Shown here piece after piece: positions 9,019 through 17,196 of a stretch of 60,867 bases of DNA. Numbering within the stretch: position 1 is the first letter of the stretch; every line of letters begins with the position of its first letter. The stretch spans positions 1 to 60,867 of the forward strand of contig NZ_JADKYP010000045.1 in the NCBI RefSeq assembly GCF_015354405.1, read 5' to 3'. The stretch is from Nocardia sp. BSTN01. GTDB lineage: Bacteria; Actinomycetota; Actinomycetes; Mycobacteriales; Mycobacteriaceae. The position numbers were made by a program, and so were the translations under genes. The notes under the pieces were generated by a model, which did no database searches, had not been told where the DNA came from, and saw only the letters and a list, made by a program, of their open reading frames with translations.

Positions 9019-9804
9019 TTACCCGTGGGTAGGCATCTGCTCGAGGATCATCTTCGCGCAACCGGCCGGGTCGTCGTAGAACGGGGTGTGGCCGCTGCCC
9101 GGCAGGGTGACGTGCCGGGCCTGGGGAAGCCACTGCCGCGCCCGGCGGCTCTGCGTCCGATAGGTGAGCAGGATGTCGCGGTTGCCCCAGGCGATCGTGA
9201 CCGGAATGCGGGCGAGGCGCCCACCGTCGCGCAGCCGCGCGTGATCGAAAGAGGCCAGGGCCGAACGGAATCCGGGGGCGCCGAGGACGCCGTCCACGGT
9301 CGCCACCGCGGTCCGGGTGTCCAGCGCCCACGGCCGGCCGAACACGATGCTCAGGAAGGCGGTCCGCCCGGCCGGCGTGCCGAGGATGGCCGGCAGTTGC
9401 TTGCGCAGCCCCCGGCCCAGGGTGGCCGCGCGGCCGAGCGCCTGCTGACACCAGATGCGCCCGGCGTCGGACCAGAAGCCGATCGGTGAATACGCGGTCA
9501 CCGAACTCGCCACACCGCGGGCGCCGAGGTTCAGCGCGATCAGGCCACCCATGGAGTTGCCGGCGAGGTGGGGACGTTCCAGGCCCTGCTCGGTGAGGAA
9601 TGCGTGCACGGCGTCGGTGAGGGTGTCGACCGTGGTGTGCGGTAGCGGGTCGGACCCGCCGAAACCGGGAAGGTCGACCGCGATCACGTCGAAATGGGCT
9701 GCCAGCGAGTCGATGACCGGTTCCCACACCTGCCAGCGACTGCCGACGCCGTGGATCAGGACCAGTGGTTCACCGGTGCCGACCCGGTGATGGTTCAACA
9801 TCAT
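9019..9804 (-). CDS. Alpha/beta-fold hydrolase
   Basis: A 261-residue serine hydrolase. Visible elements are 'LVLIHGVGSRWQVW' (HG oxyanion motif), 'VDLPGFGGSDPLP', the nucleophile elbow 'LAGNSMGGLIAL', an acid in 'WGNRDILL', and the histidine in 'LPGSGHTPFYDDP'. The chosen start is the second of two adjacent ATGs at 9804, with GGGAG about 9 bp upstream; the open frame extends much further, but those codons overlap unrelated plus-strand genes. The stop is 36 bp before the enoyl-CoA hydratase start on the same strand, so the two may share a transcript. Substrate unknown; lipid or aromatic ester hydrolysis or meta-cleavage-product hydrolysis are possible. Confidence 0.85.
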   Translation of the reverse strand: MMLNHHRVGTGEPLVLIHGVGSRWQVWEPVIDSLAAHFDVIAVDLPGFGGSDPLPHTTVDTLTDAVHAFLTEQGLERPHLAGNSMGGLIALNLGARGVASSVTAYSPIGFWSDAGRIWCQQALGRAATLGRGLRKQLPAILGTPAGRTAFLSIVFGRPWALDTRTAVATVDGVLGAPGFRSALASFDHARLRDGGRLARIPVTIAWGNRDILLTYRTQSRRARQWLPQARHVTLPGSGHTPFYDDPAGCAKMILEQMPTHG

Positions 9805-9861
9805 TCGAAACTCCCGCACCGAGACTCGGACGCCGACGAGGAACGGGGACACCCTAGCAAT

Positions 9862-9874
9862 CATTGACGCAATG
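9862..9874. promoter_or_regulatory. Possible operator upstream of the alpha/beta hydrolase
   Basis: Palindrome CATTG-ACG-CAATG 58 bp upstream of the hydrolase start, in a relatively AT-rich part of the 249-bp divergent region shared with the lipoprotein gene. Dimeric regulator binding is inferred from symmetry only. Confidence 0.3.
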
Positions 9875-10053
9875 CCAACAGGGGTCGCAGACCCGCGGGC
9901 GCTGGATCTGTGCGGGGCGCCGTTGTGAAGGCTCCGTGTTCGCGACACTCGGACTGTTGTCCGGCCGCGTGATGCGGCAGTATCACCTGCGCGGTTCGTG
10001 TCCGGTTCCGCCGGAGCGCGCCATAGCTGATACGCCTGAGAATTGAGGAACAG

Positions 10054-10386
10054 TTGAGGATTTCGCTGATCGCCGCCGTCTGCATCGCCCTGCCGCTGCT
10101 GGGTGCGTGCGGCTCCGACAAGGATTCGGAGCCGACCGTCACCCAGGCCGACCTGTCGAAATCCCTGCAGTCCAGCGGCCTCAAGGATGCGAAACTCGCC
10201 GATTGCGCCGCCAAACTGTATGTGGACGAAGGTATTTCGCAGGACGGCCTGCGCAAGATGACCAAGCCCGGCAGCAATGCCCAGGTGGCCGACGGTTCGA
10301 TGGGTGGCCTGAGCAAGGAGGACTCCGACAAGGCGCGCGCGGCGACCCAGAAGATCGCGACCACCTGCGTCGCGGCGCCGCAGTAG
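10054..10386 (+). CDS. Small lipoprotein of unknown function
   Basis: A 110-residue protein with an n-region 'MR', a hydrophobic core and the lipobox L-L-G-A-C at residues 15-19, so it should be lipidated on Cys19 and anchored outside the membrane. The mature part is hydrophilic, contains two further Cys that could form a disulfide ('LADCAAKLY' and 'ATTCVAAPQ'), and has no domain I recognise. The start is a TTG at 10054 with GAGGA about 5 bp upstream; no better ATG exists in frame. It is encoded alone between the hydrolase (divergent) and the crotonase gene. Confidence 0.72.
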   Translation: MRISLIAAVCIALPLLGACGSDKDSEPTVTQADLSKSLQSSGLKDAKLADCAAKLYVDEGISQDGLRKMTKPGSNAQVADGSMGGLSKEDSDKARAATQKIATTCVAAPQ

Positions 10387-10459
10387 TACCGCGCGCCGAT
10401 CACCGATCGCTCGACGAATTCGACCGCCCGAACGCCTCCGGACCGATCTACCGTGGGGT

Positions 10460-11239
10460 ATGGCCACAGCGGAGTACCAGCACCTGCTCGTCGAGCGCAA
10501 CGGTGAGACCGTTCGCATCACGATGAATCGGCCGGACCGGCGCAATGCGCTCTCGGCCGAGCATCTGAGGGAGTTGTTGTCGGCATTTCGCTGGGCGGGC
10601 GGCAGTGATGCCAGCGGGATCGTTCTGGCCGCGAACGGTCCCGTCTTCTCCGCTGGGCACGATTTCGCCGATGTCGCCGCCCGTGACCTGCTCGGTGTCC
10701 GCGACCTGCTGACCCTGTGCACCGAGGTCATGTCGACCGTCGAGTCCCTGCCCCAGGTCGTGGTCGCGCGTGTGCACGGCCTGGCGACCGCCGCCGGATG
10801 CCAGCTGGTGGCCTCCTGCGATCTCGCCGTGGCCGCCGAATCGGCCGGCTTCGCTCTCCCGGGCGGTAAGGGCGGCTGGTTCTGCCACACCCCGGCCGTT
10901 CCGGTGGCCCGGGCGATCGGCCGCAAACGCCTGATGGAACTCGCCCTCACCGGCGATCCGATCGATGCTCGCACCGCCGCCGACTGGGGCCTGATCAATC
11001 GCGCCGTCCCCGACGCCGATCTCGATCGGGCGGTCGCCGACCTGCTCACCAGGGCCACCCGGGGCAGCCGGGCGAGTAAGGCGCTGGGTAAGCGGACGCT
11101 GTACGCCCAGCTCGACCGTCCGGAGGACGACGCCTACGCGATCGCGCTCGAGGTCATGGCCGCCGCGTCCCAGCTGCCCGGTGCGCGCGAGGGTATGGAT
11201 GCCTTTCTGAACAAGCGCACGCCGATCTGGCCGGACTAG
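10460..11239 (+). CDS. Enoyl-CoA hydratase-related protein (ECHDC3-like)
   Basis: A 259-residue crotonase-superfamily protein. It shows 'VRITMNRPDRRNALSAEHL', the oxyanion segment 'IVLAANGPVFSAGHDF' and 'RVHGLATAAGCQLVASCDLAVAAESAGFALPG'-region features. The usual glycine-rich 'GGG/GAG' oxyanion turn is here A-A-G-C-Q. The segment after it ('KGGWFCHTPAVPVARAIG') has no glutamate at the hydratase positions, as in the ECHDC3-like subgroup, so classical hydratase activity is doubtful. ATG start at 10460, about 70 bp after the lipoprotein stop. Likely to act on or bind acyl-CoA; the reaction is unassigned. Confidence 0.83.
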   Translation: MATAEYQHLLVERNGETVRITMNRPDRRNALSAEHLRELLSAFRWAGGSDASGIVLAANGPVFSAGHDFADVAARDLLGVRDLLTLCTEVMSTVESLPQVVVARVHGLATAAGCQLVASCDLAVAAESAGFALPGGKGGWFCHTPAVPVARAIGRKRLMELALTGDPIDARTAADWGLINRAVPDADLDRAVADLLTRATRGSRASKALGKRTLYAQLDRPEDDAYAIALEVMAAASQLPGAREGMDAFLNKRTPIWPD

Positions 11240-11259
11240 CCGGCCGTCGGCGGGGAGGG

Positions 11260-11292
11260 CGCCGATTCGGCCGCGATCGAGCCGAATCGGCG
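11260..11292. terminator. Bidirectional hairpin terminator
   Basis: Perfect 12-bp arms (11260-11271 and 11281-11292, core GCCGATTCGG, 9-nt loop) exactly between the convergent crotonase gene and the HesB-like gene. Well placed to end both transcripts. Confidence 0.65.
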
Positions 11293-11297
11293 TCGGC

Positions 11298-11597
11298 CTA
11301 GTGCCCCGCGGTGTTCGGGTCCTGCTGGGCGAGCACGAAGGTGCCCTGCCCGTCCGGGCCCAGTCCGGTGTCGAGAATCTTGTCGTCCAGGAAGTCGACG
11401 ACATGCTCGTCGAGGAAGACCCGCGGGCCTTCCGCATTGAGCACCTGATCCTGGTCCGACGGCCCCGCGGCTACTGCGAGCTGCAGTGTCTCGGCGCCGT
11501 CGGTGGTGGAGATGCGTAGTCCAGCATCGTCGGGCATCCCGTCCGCGGAGGTGATGGTGCGAACGGCCTCGATGGCAGTGGGCGTGATCATGAGCAT
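11298..11597 (-). CDS. HesB/IscA-fold protein lacking cysteines
   Basis: A 99-residue protein whose start 'MLMITPTAIEAVRTI' and overall pattern ('AGLRIS', 'VFLDEHVVDFLDDKILD') match the HesB/IscA A-type iron-sulfur carrier fold. True A-type carriers use three conserved cysteines; this protein has no cysteine at all, so it cannot ligate a cluster in the usual way. Such Cys-less members are common in Mycobacterium and Nocardia, where they are often listed as Fe-S biosynthesis or adhesin-like proteins without demonstrated function. ATG at 11597 is supported by GGAAAC upstream. Monocistronic, facing the crotonase gene. Confidence 0.7.
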   Translation of the reverse strand: MLMITPTAIEAVRTITSADGMPDDAGLRISTTDGAETLQLAVAAGPSDQDQVLNAEGPRVFLDEHVVDFLDDKILDTGLGPDGQGTFVLAQQDPNTAGH

Positions 11598-11986
11598 CTG
11601 TCCGGTTTCCTTCCGCCGTCGTCACAGGTCACGGTCGGTGCGATGGATCCGTGCCGCGGACCGGCCCTCCTACCCGGCCGCCTGACGTCCACGGCACCCA
11701 GCACCTCGGGAGGGGTAGCCACGATTCGCCTCGACTAACCTCTCGGCCGGAATCGGTACCGTACGGGGTCCTCCGGCGTTTCGCTCGCCGCGGTCGGAGG
11801 TATCTCGCCGAGCGGTGGATCGAGGTGACCGTCCGGCATCGACTTCGGCGTCAGCTGACGCGGACCCCGGCCGCGGAGATCGGCCGCTGGTGGTTCACCG
11901 GCAGCCGAAGTGCAAGAGAGGCAAGGGAATTCGTCTGGATGGGCGGGGCGCGCACCCGACGGGCGCTATCGCGGAGGAGAAGGGAG
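11598..11986. other. 389-bp intergenic region with no recognisable gene
   Basis: The region separates the HesB-like start from the tRNA 3' end. An open frame crosses it on the plus strand, but its translation is Arg-rich, has no domain and runs into the tRNA, so I regard it as chance. The promoter of the HesB-like gene must lie at its left end. I see no repeat or att-like duplication of the tRNA end. Confidence 0.5.
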
Positions 11987-12057
11987 AGCCGGTGACGGGA
12001 ATCGAACCCGCACTCTCAGCTTGGGAAGCTGATGTTCTACCACTAAACTACACCGGC
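11987..12057 (-). tRNA. tRNA-Gly (anticodon CCC)
   Basis: On the minus strand the sequence folds as a 71-nt cloverleaf: acceptor arm GCCGGTG/CACCGGC, D-arm containing 'TAGTTTAGTGGTAGAAC', anticodon stem TCAGC/GCTGA with loop TTCCCAA giving anticodon CCC, and T-arm 'GCGGGTTCGATTCCCGT'. The discriminator base is T, and CCA is not encoded. It reads GGG glycine codons. It lies downstream of the P450 gene on the same strand but beyond a hairpin, so it is probably transcribed separately. Confidence 0.97.
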
Positions 12058-12158
12058 TGGTGCGTGAGGCACTGCAGAGAAGATAGCAGAGGCCGTCCCC
12101 GAGGTCACAACTTCCCACCTAGAACGGCCCGCCCCCGATGGGCCGAGTCGCCACCAGG

Positions 12159-12186
12159 CCGGGCGGCCGTCGCGGCGGCCGCCCGG
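12159..12186 (-). terminator. Hairpin downstream of the P450 gene
   Basis: Perfect 11-bp GC arms (12159-12169 and 12176-12186, CCGGGCGGCCG and its complement, 6-nt loop) starting 17 bp after the P450 stop. Probable end of the minus-strand halogenase/P450 gene group, insulating the tRNA. Confidence 0.6.
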
Positions 12187-12203
12187 ACCGGGCGATGCGG
12201 TTG

Positions 12204-13487
12204 CTACATCACGGGCAGCGGCGGTGATTTCGGGAAGACGACCGGCAACGAGGACAGCGCACGGTGGAACGGGCCGGGCCGCCATTCCAGTTGTGCGGCC
12301 GGGACGGCCAACTGGATCTCCGGCAGTGCGTCGAAGAGTTGGTCGATGGCGTTCTGGACCGTCAGATAGGCCACCGATTTGGCGGGGCAGGCGTGCGGTC
12401 CGGTGCTCCAGGCCAGATGCGAGCGGTTGCCGATACTGCTCCCTGCGTCGCCGCGGATCTTCGGATCGTTGTTGCACGCCGCGAGGCTGATCAGAACCGG
12501 CTGGTTGGCGGGCAGCCACACGCCGTCGATCATGATCGGCTGCCGGGGATAGGTGGTGCAGAAGTTGGCCATCGGCGGGTCGTTGAACAGGATCTCGTCG
12601 AGGGCGTCGGTGGTGGACAGGTTGCGGCCCAGGATGTCGCCGAACCGGAATCGCTCATCGGTGAGGATGAGCATCAGCGCATTGTTGATGAGGTTGCGCT
12701 GGGCCTCGAAGCCCGCGCCGTAGAAGGACATCAACTGGGCGAACACCTCGACATCGTTGAGGCCGTTCGGGTGATGGGCCAGGTGTGAGGTGACGTCGTC
12801 GCCGGGCTGCTCGCGCCGGAACGCGATGAGTTCCATGAGCGCTTCCTTGAGCATGTCCATACCCTGTTGACCCCTGACGGTGTCGAACCGGGCGGCCATG
12901 CCGTTGGCGACTCGGGTCCCGATGTCGGCGGGGCAGCCGACCATCCGGTTGAGGACCTCGAGGACGAGCGGGAACGAGTACTGCATGACGAGATCGGCGG
13001 ATCCCTGCTCACAGAAGGAGTTGACCAGCGGAACGGCAACCCTTTCCACGATCGCGGGCACGCTGTGGAGGTCGATGTGGTCGATCGCGGTGACCGACGG
13101 AGCGCGGTAACGGGCATGGGACGCACCGGTGTTGTACCGGGCCGCCGGGTACCACTCCATCATCGGGCGCACGGGTGAATCCTGCGGAATGGTTTTCTGC
13201 CAGGTGCGCGGATCGGAGGGGAAGTGGTCCGGGTCGTTGAGGATGCGAACCGCGACGGAGTAGTCGATGACCAGGGTGGCAGCCACGCCGGGGGCGAGCT
13301 CGACGGGAACGAGGGAGGGGTACTGCCCTCGCATCTCGCGATAGGCGGCGTGTGGATCGGCGACGAATTCGGCTGTGTACATCGGGAATCGGTCGTCGTC
13401 GGCATCGAAGGGCGAGCCGTGCTGCACGGGGCATATTCCGGTCGCCGTGGTGTAAGGCTCGGGGAGGGGTGACTGTGGTGTGGTCAA
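12204..13487 (-). CDS. Cytochrome P450 lacking the ExxR arginine (CYP157-like)
   Basis: A 427-residue bacterial P450. The heme-thiolate signature is W360-S-T-G-P-H-A-C367-P-A, with Cys367 as axial ligand. The I-helix reads 'GAGFEAQRN', without the usual Thr/Ser after the acidic residue. The K-helix ExxR, which normally locks the heme pocket, is E298-I-L-F301, with Phe replacing Arg; loss of this motif is known for the Streptomyces CYP157 family. The TTG at 13487 is chosen because GGAG lies 8 bp upstream and the family homology begins just after it; a longer frame exists. It is downstream of the halogenase, lyase-like and antiporter genes on the same strand but separated from them by 264 bp. 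Redox partners are not encoded nearby. Confidence 0.87.
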   Translation of the reverse strand: MTTPQSPLPEPYTTATGICPVQHGSPFDADDDRFPMYTAEFVADPHAAYREMRGQYPSLVPVELAPGVAATLVIDYSVAVRILNDPDHFPSDPRTWQKTIPQDSPVRPMMEWYPAARYNTGASHARYRAPSVTAIDHIDLHSVPAIVERVAVPLVNSFCEQGSADLVMQYSFPLVLEVLNRMVGCPADIGTRVANGMAARFDTVRGQQGMDMLKEALMELIAFRREQPGDDVTSHLAHHPNGLNDVEVFAQLMSFYGAGFEAQRNLINNALMLILTDERFRFGDILGRNLSTTDALDEILFNDPPMANFCTTYPRQPIMIDGVWLPANQPVLISLAACNNDPKIRGDAGSSIGNRSHLAWSTGPHACPAKSVAYLTVQNAIDQLFDALPEIQLAVPAAQLEWRPGPFHRALSSLPVVFPKSPPLPVM

Positions 13488-13751
13488 AGACGGGACTCCA
13501 GACGGATGGAACAGAAATTCGACGAGAGCTCGGCGGGTGCGGCACGTGACGCACTCACATGGGCGGTACGAGGAAGACTGTGTGCCGGACCGTCTCGACG
13601 CCCACAGATCTGCAGACTTCGATGACCTGTCGTGCGGTGCCTGGCGGTTCGCCCACGCAAGCAACATAGCAGCGACGCGGCGACGGTGTCTGCGAACGTG
13701 GGAGTAGGGTGCCGCCGCCGGCGTCGGGAGTCGATCGGATGTGCTTGTGGG

Positions 13752-15029
13752 TCAGTGCTTTCCGCTCATATCCGGCGTCTGCACCGCCGCGACCGCCGCG
13801 CCCGGATCCGGGAGGTGCTCCGAGTCCGGTGTGTGCGGCGGACGGGACGACAGGTCGCCGCCGCGAGATATGCCGAGCAGACGGAGCATCGGCGCCGTCG
13901 AGGCGGTCGTCACCAGTGCCATCATCACCAGCAGTGAATACAACTGGGTGCCGATGAGGCCCGTGGTCAAGCCCACGTTCAGAATCACCAGTTCGGTCAG
14001 ACCTCGGGTGTTGAGCAGCGCTGCCACGGCGGCGGCCGCCCGCGACCGCATTCCGGTCAGCCGGCCTGCGACGTAGACGCTGCCGACCTTTCCCACCACG
14101 GCCACACCGATGACCACGACCAATTCGCCGATCGAGGTCGCGTCGACCGAGCCGAGATCGACGGCCAGCCCGGCGATCACGAAGAAGCCGGGCATCAGCA
14201 GGAGGCACAGAATTCGCACACCGGACTCGACCGTCCGGCGGCGTTCGCGCGGGAAGATGACACCGAAGGCGAAAGCGCCGAAGATCAGGTGCAATCCGAT
14301 CCATTCGGTGATCGCGGCGAGCCCGAGTGCACCACCCACGCCGAGCGCGAGCATCGTCTGCTGGGTGCCCGATTCCGAGATCCGGGCCAGCAACGGTCGC
14401 ACGAACCACCACAGCAGGCCGACCAGCGGGAGGAGCAGGACGAGCCGCCACCCGGCGCCACCCGGGTGTGCGAGTGCGAGCACGACGGCCAGGACCGACC
14501 ATGCCACGACGTCGACCAGCGCCGCGCAGGCCAGGCTGAGCTGTCCGATCTCGGTGCGAACCAGATTGCGGTCGTGCAGGATTCGCGCCAGAACCGGGAA
14601 AGCGGTCACCGCCATCGCACAGCCGACGAACAGGGCGAAGTGAAGCCGGTTGCCGGTGGTGTGGCGTGCCAGGACGGTGACCGCGACCGCGCTTCCCAGC
14701 GCGAAGGGGATCGCGTAGGCCGCCGCCGACACCGCGGGTATCGAACGGCGGGCACCGCGGAAGATCTCCCGATCGAGTTCCAGGCCGGCGACGAACATGA
14801 ACACGGCCACCCCGATATTGGCGAGCAGCGACAGATACGAGCGTCCGGCTTCGGGAAACAGGGTGGTGGACAGGTGATGTCCGATGACGGTGGGACCGGC
14901 GAGGATTCCGGCCGCGATCTCGCCGATGACCGGTGGCTGCCCGATCTTTTCGGCGAGCCGACCGAGCAGGTGTGCGGCCGCCATGATGAGAACCAAGTCG
15001 AGCAGGACCGTGATGGTGGGAGCGGGCAC
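13752..15029 (-). CDS. Cation/proton antiporter, CPA2 (Kef/NapA) type
   Basis: A 425-residue integral membrane protein with about 12 hydrophobic segments, opening 'LDLVLIMAAAHLLGRLAEKI' and carrying the family signature 'GEIAAGILAGPTVIG'. Other conserved parts are 'FMFVAGLELD' and 'LNTRGLTELVILNVGL'. It has no C-terminal RCK/TrkA-N nucleotide-binding domain, ending instead in a short hydrophilic Pro/Asp tail. The GTG start at 15029 directly abuts the stop of the chorismate-lyase-like gene, so the two are translationally linked. CPA2 proteins exchange Na+ or K+ for H+; in this setting a role in product or acid tolerance is inferred. Confidence 0.88.
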   Translation of the reverse strand: MPAPTITVLLDLVLIMAAAHLLGRLAEKIGQPPVIGEIAAGILAGPTVIGHHLSTTLFPEAGRSYLSLLANIGVAVFMFVAGLELDREIFRGARRSIPAVSAAAYAIPFALGSAVAVTVLARHTTGNRLHFALFVGCAMAVTAFPVLARILHDRNLVRTEIGQLSLACAALVDVVAWSVLAVVLALAHPGGAGWRLVLLLPLVGLLWWFVRPLLARISESGTQQTMLALGVGGALGLAAITEWIGLHLIFGAFAFGVIFPRERRRTVESGVRILCLLLMPGFFVIAGLAVDLGSVDATSIGELVVVIGVAVVGKVGSVYVAGRLTGMRSRAAAAVAALLNTRGLTELVILNVGLTTGLIGTQLYSLLVMMALVTTASTAPMLRLLGISRGGDLSSRPPHTPDSEHLPDPGAAVAAVQTPDMSGKH

Positions 15030-15662
15030 TCAGATCTCCTCGAAGGCATCATCGGGCAGAGCCGGTTCCGGCTGCGGACCGGTCGCGTGTGCGGGTGGGA
15101 CGACCGCGGGATGGAAAACTTCGCGGATATAGCACACGGGATGGCGGCCGAGCGTCATGATGTATGCCCTGGACGCACTGGGCCGGCCGTCCGGCCACGG
15201 CCGCAGGCCCGCCCAGAGCAGGCGGCGGCGCTGGGGCAGGCCGCGGGTGAGCAGGCCGTGGCCGATCGGCATCCGGAGATCGTCGATGCCGCTGGCGGCG
15301 GCCGACTGTGGCACGGCCACAACGTAATTGATCGACACGGTCGCCAGCGCGGGGGTGACCAGACGGGAGCGCCGGACCAGCGCGCCCTCGGCATCCCGCA
15401 GCCGGAGTTCGTCGATGATGAATGTGGGCAGTGTTCGGGGCGGAACCTGGTGCTGGCGCAGGACGTGCACGCTCAACGTCGTCTCGAGGATGTGTTCGAG
15501 CGCCGTCGTCGTGAGGCCCTCGCCCGACAGCAGGGATCGGGTCGTGGGGTGGTGGAATCGCTCGATCTGCGTGGCCGGGTTCGTCCGGAATCCCGGCCCG
15601 CTGGGCGTCGGTTCGCTCAGTGGGCCGGGGACGGATCCTGTGACGGTCACTGTCGACTCCAC
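15030..15662 (-). CDS. Chorismate-lyase-like protein (UbiC/Rv2949c fold)
   Basis: A 210-residue protein that aligns by eye with chorismate pyruvate-lyases, which release pyruvate from chorismate to give 4-hydroxybenzoate. Matching elements, in order: 'LTTTALEHILETTLSVHVLR' against the UbiC N-terminal helix and strand, 'VRRSRLVTP' providing the substrate Arg (UbiC Arg76), 'IGHGLLTRGLPQRRR' matching the PLGRxLF segment, and 'GRHPVCYIREVFHP' matching the SGKPLLLTELFLP end with its catalytic Glu. Residues 1-35 form an extra Pro-rich N-terminus. It lies 37 bp after the halogenase and abuts the antiporter. Assignment is from pattern matching; a related UTRA-like ligand-binding fold without lyase activity is the alternative. 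Confidence 0.68.
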   Translation of the reverse strand: MESTVTVTGSVPGPLSEPTPSGPGFRTNPATQIERFHHPTTRSLLSGEGLTTTALEHILETTLSVHVLRQHQVPPRTLPTFIIDELRLRDAEGALVRRSRLVTPALATVSINYVVAVPQSAAASGIDDLRMPIGHGLLTRGLPQRRRLLWAGLRPWPDGRPSASRAYIMTLGRHPVCYIREVFHPAVVPPAHATGPQPEPALPDDAFEEI

Positions 15663-15699
15663 GTCTCGGTTCGCACCGGGAGTCCTGGTGACGTCACCG

Positions 15700-17196
15700 C
15701 TACAGTGCGGCGCCGGCGCCCTTGCGGGGCGGTTGGACCGGGAGCGCCACGGCCTCGCGTTCGGCGTCGGAGCGCGGGCGGCTCGTCAGGCCGAACACCG
15801 GTTCGGTGGTGATGCGGATCTCGCCCATCGTGGTGTCGGACAGCGGATCACGCCAGTGGTCCCAGACCGGCGACATATCCAGTCCGCCCATGTACTTGAT
15901 GTTGACCCCGTCGGTGTCCGGGGCGGTGTGCAGGCGCTCCGCCTCGGAGACGATGACCTCGGTGCCGGTACGGTCCTGATCGCCCGTGGTCTCGCCGACA
16001 TCGGTCAGACCGGCCATGATCCGGGTGAACGACTGCTCGGGTGAATCGCCGTCGTGGACGTCGGTGAGCTTGTGCGCGTGCGCGAAGTATTCCTCGGAAC
16101 CGATGTAGTGCTCGTACATCCGGGAGACCAGGGAGAGGAACCGGGTGTAGCCGCGGCGGTAGGTGTATTCGTAGTACGCCAGCGCATCGGTCTCGGACAT
16201 CTCACCGCGCAGTGTGGTCGCGATCGCCGCCGCGGACACGAGCCCGGAATAGGTCGCCAGGTGGACTCCGGTGGACAGCAACGGGTCCAGGAAGCACGCC
16301 GCGTCGCCGACGAGGACGTAGCCGGGTCCGCAGAACCGGTCGGCGACATAGGAATAGTCCTGTTCGGCCCGCACGTCGGCGATCTGCTCCGCACCCTCGA
16401 GCATTTCGCACATCGGCTTGCTCTCCCGGATGGTCTCCAGGTAGTACGACTGGCGCGAATCGTGCGCGCGCAGCTTTTCCGCGGCCAGCCGCGCCGAGAC
16501 CACATAGCCGACGCTGGTACGACCGTCGGCGAGCGGAATGTTCCAGAACCAGCCGCCCTCCGGGGTCGACACCACGTTGATCGCGCCCTCCGGGCTGTCC
16601 GGGTGCAGATGGGCGCCCTTCCAGTACGACCAGACCGCGACGTTGCGGAAGGCGGGATGTTGGCGACGCATGCCGAAGTGTTTGGCCAGCAACCCGTCTC
16701 GGCCGGTGGCGTCGACGAGGAAGTCGAATTCGGCGGTGTGGACGGTGTCGTCGCCGGCCTTGACCCATTCCGCCGCGGTGGGACGCTCACCGTCGAACAG
16801 GATGTTCTTGACGGTCGCCTGTTCGATGACCTGCGCGCCCTGGTCGGCGGCGTTGCGCAACAGGAGGTCGTCGAAGGCGGCCCGGTCGACCTGCCAGGAC
16901 CATGCCTCGGCATCGACGAGCTTGGACCAGTCCAGCAGCCAGGTGTCGTTCTGCCACTGGAAGTAGCCGCCGCGTTTGATCTGGAAGCCGTGTGCGGCGA
17001 CCTTGTCGTAGGCGCCGGATATCCGCAGCGTGGACAGGCACGAGGCCAGCAGTGATTCTCCGATGTGGTAGCGCGGGAACGTATCCCGCTCCAGGAGGGT
17101 CACCTGCACGCCGGACCGTGCGAGCAGTGCGGCGGCGGTGGACCCCGCCGGGCCGCCGCCTACCACCAGAACGCGCGGAATTTCGTTGTTCCCCAT
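15700..17196 (-). CDS. FAD-dependent halogenase, phenol/pyrrole (variant B-like) type
   Basis: A 498-residue flavin-dependent halogenase. FADH2 and O2 form hypohalous acid, which halogenates an activated aromatic ring. The N-terminal dinucleotide site is G13-G-G-P-A-G-S-T, followed by 'FPRYHIGESLL'. K74 in 'FQIKRGGYF' is the candidate halogenating lysine. The halogenase-specific W-x-W-x-I motif is W216-F-W218-N-I220, which separates it from FAD hydroxylases. 'GDAACFLDPLLSTGVHLA' closes the FAD domain, and a C-terminal helical extension follows. These features fit phenol/pyrrole halogenases rather than tryptophan halogenases. ATG at 17196 with AGGGAGTT upstream. First gene of the minus-strand group; a flavin reductase is not encoded nearby. 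Confidence 0.9.
   Translation of the reverse strand: MGNNEIPRVLVVGGGPAGSTAAALLARSGVQVTLLERDTFPRYHIGESLLASCLSTLRISGAYDKVAAHGFQIKRGGYFQWQNDTWLLDWSKLVDAEAWSWQVDRAAFDDLLLRNAADQGAQVIEQATVKNILFDGERPTAAEWVKAGDDTVHTAEFDFLVDATGRDGLLAKHFGMRRQHPAFRNVAVWSYWKGAHLHPDSPEGAINVVSTPEGGWFWNIPLADGRTSVGYVVSARLAAEKLRAHDSRQSYYLETIRESKPMCEMLEGAEQIADVRAEQDYSYVADRFCGPGYVLVGDAACFLDPLLSTGVHLATYSGLVSAAAIATTLRGEMSETDALAYYEYTYRRGYTRFLSLVSRMYEHYIGSEEYFAHAHKLTDVHDGDSPEQSFTRIMAGLTDVGETTGDQDRTGTEVIVSEAERLHTAPDTDGVNIKYMGGLDMSPVWDHWRDPLSDTTMGEIRITTEPVFGLTSRPRSDAEREAVALPVQPPRKGAGAAL

Noticed and set aside
9019-11058. A 679-codon protein extending the alpha/beta hydrolase upstream
   Set aside because: The added N-terminal part is antisense to the lipoprotein and crotonase genes; the ATG at 9804 has a ribosome site and fits the family length.
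11651-11995. Plus-strand open frame upstream of the tRNA
   Set aside because: Arg-rich translation without a domain, running into the tRNA; typical chance frame in GC-rich DNA.
11987-12057. tRNA-Gly as integration site of a mobile island
   Set aside because: No integrase and no second copy of the tRNA 3' end found by eye within the window.
15700-17196. Tryptophan halogenase
   Set aside because: The FPRYHIGESLL segment and K-R-G-G-Y-F region fit phenol/pyrrole-type halogenases, and the tryptophan-type signature is absent.
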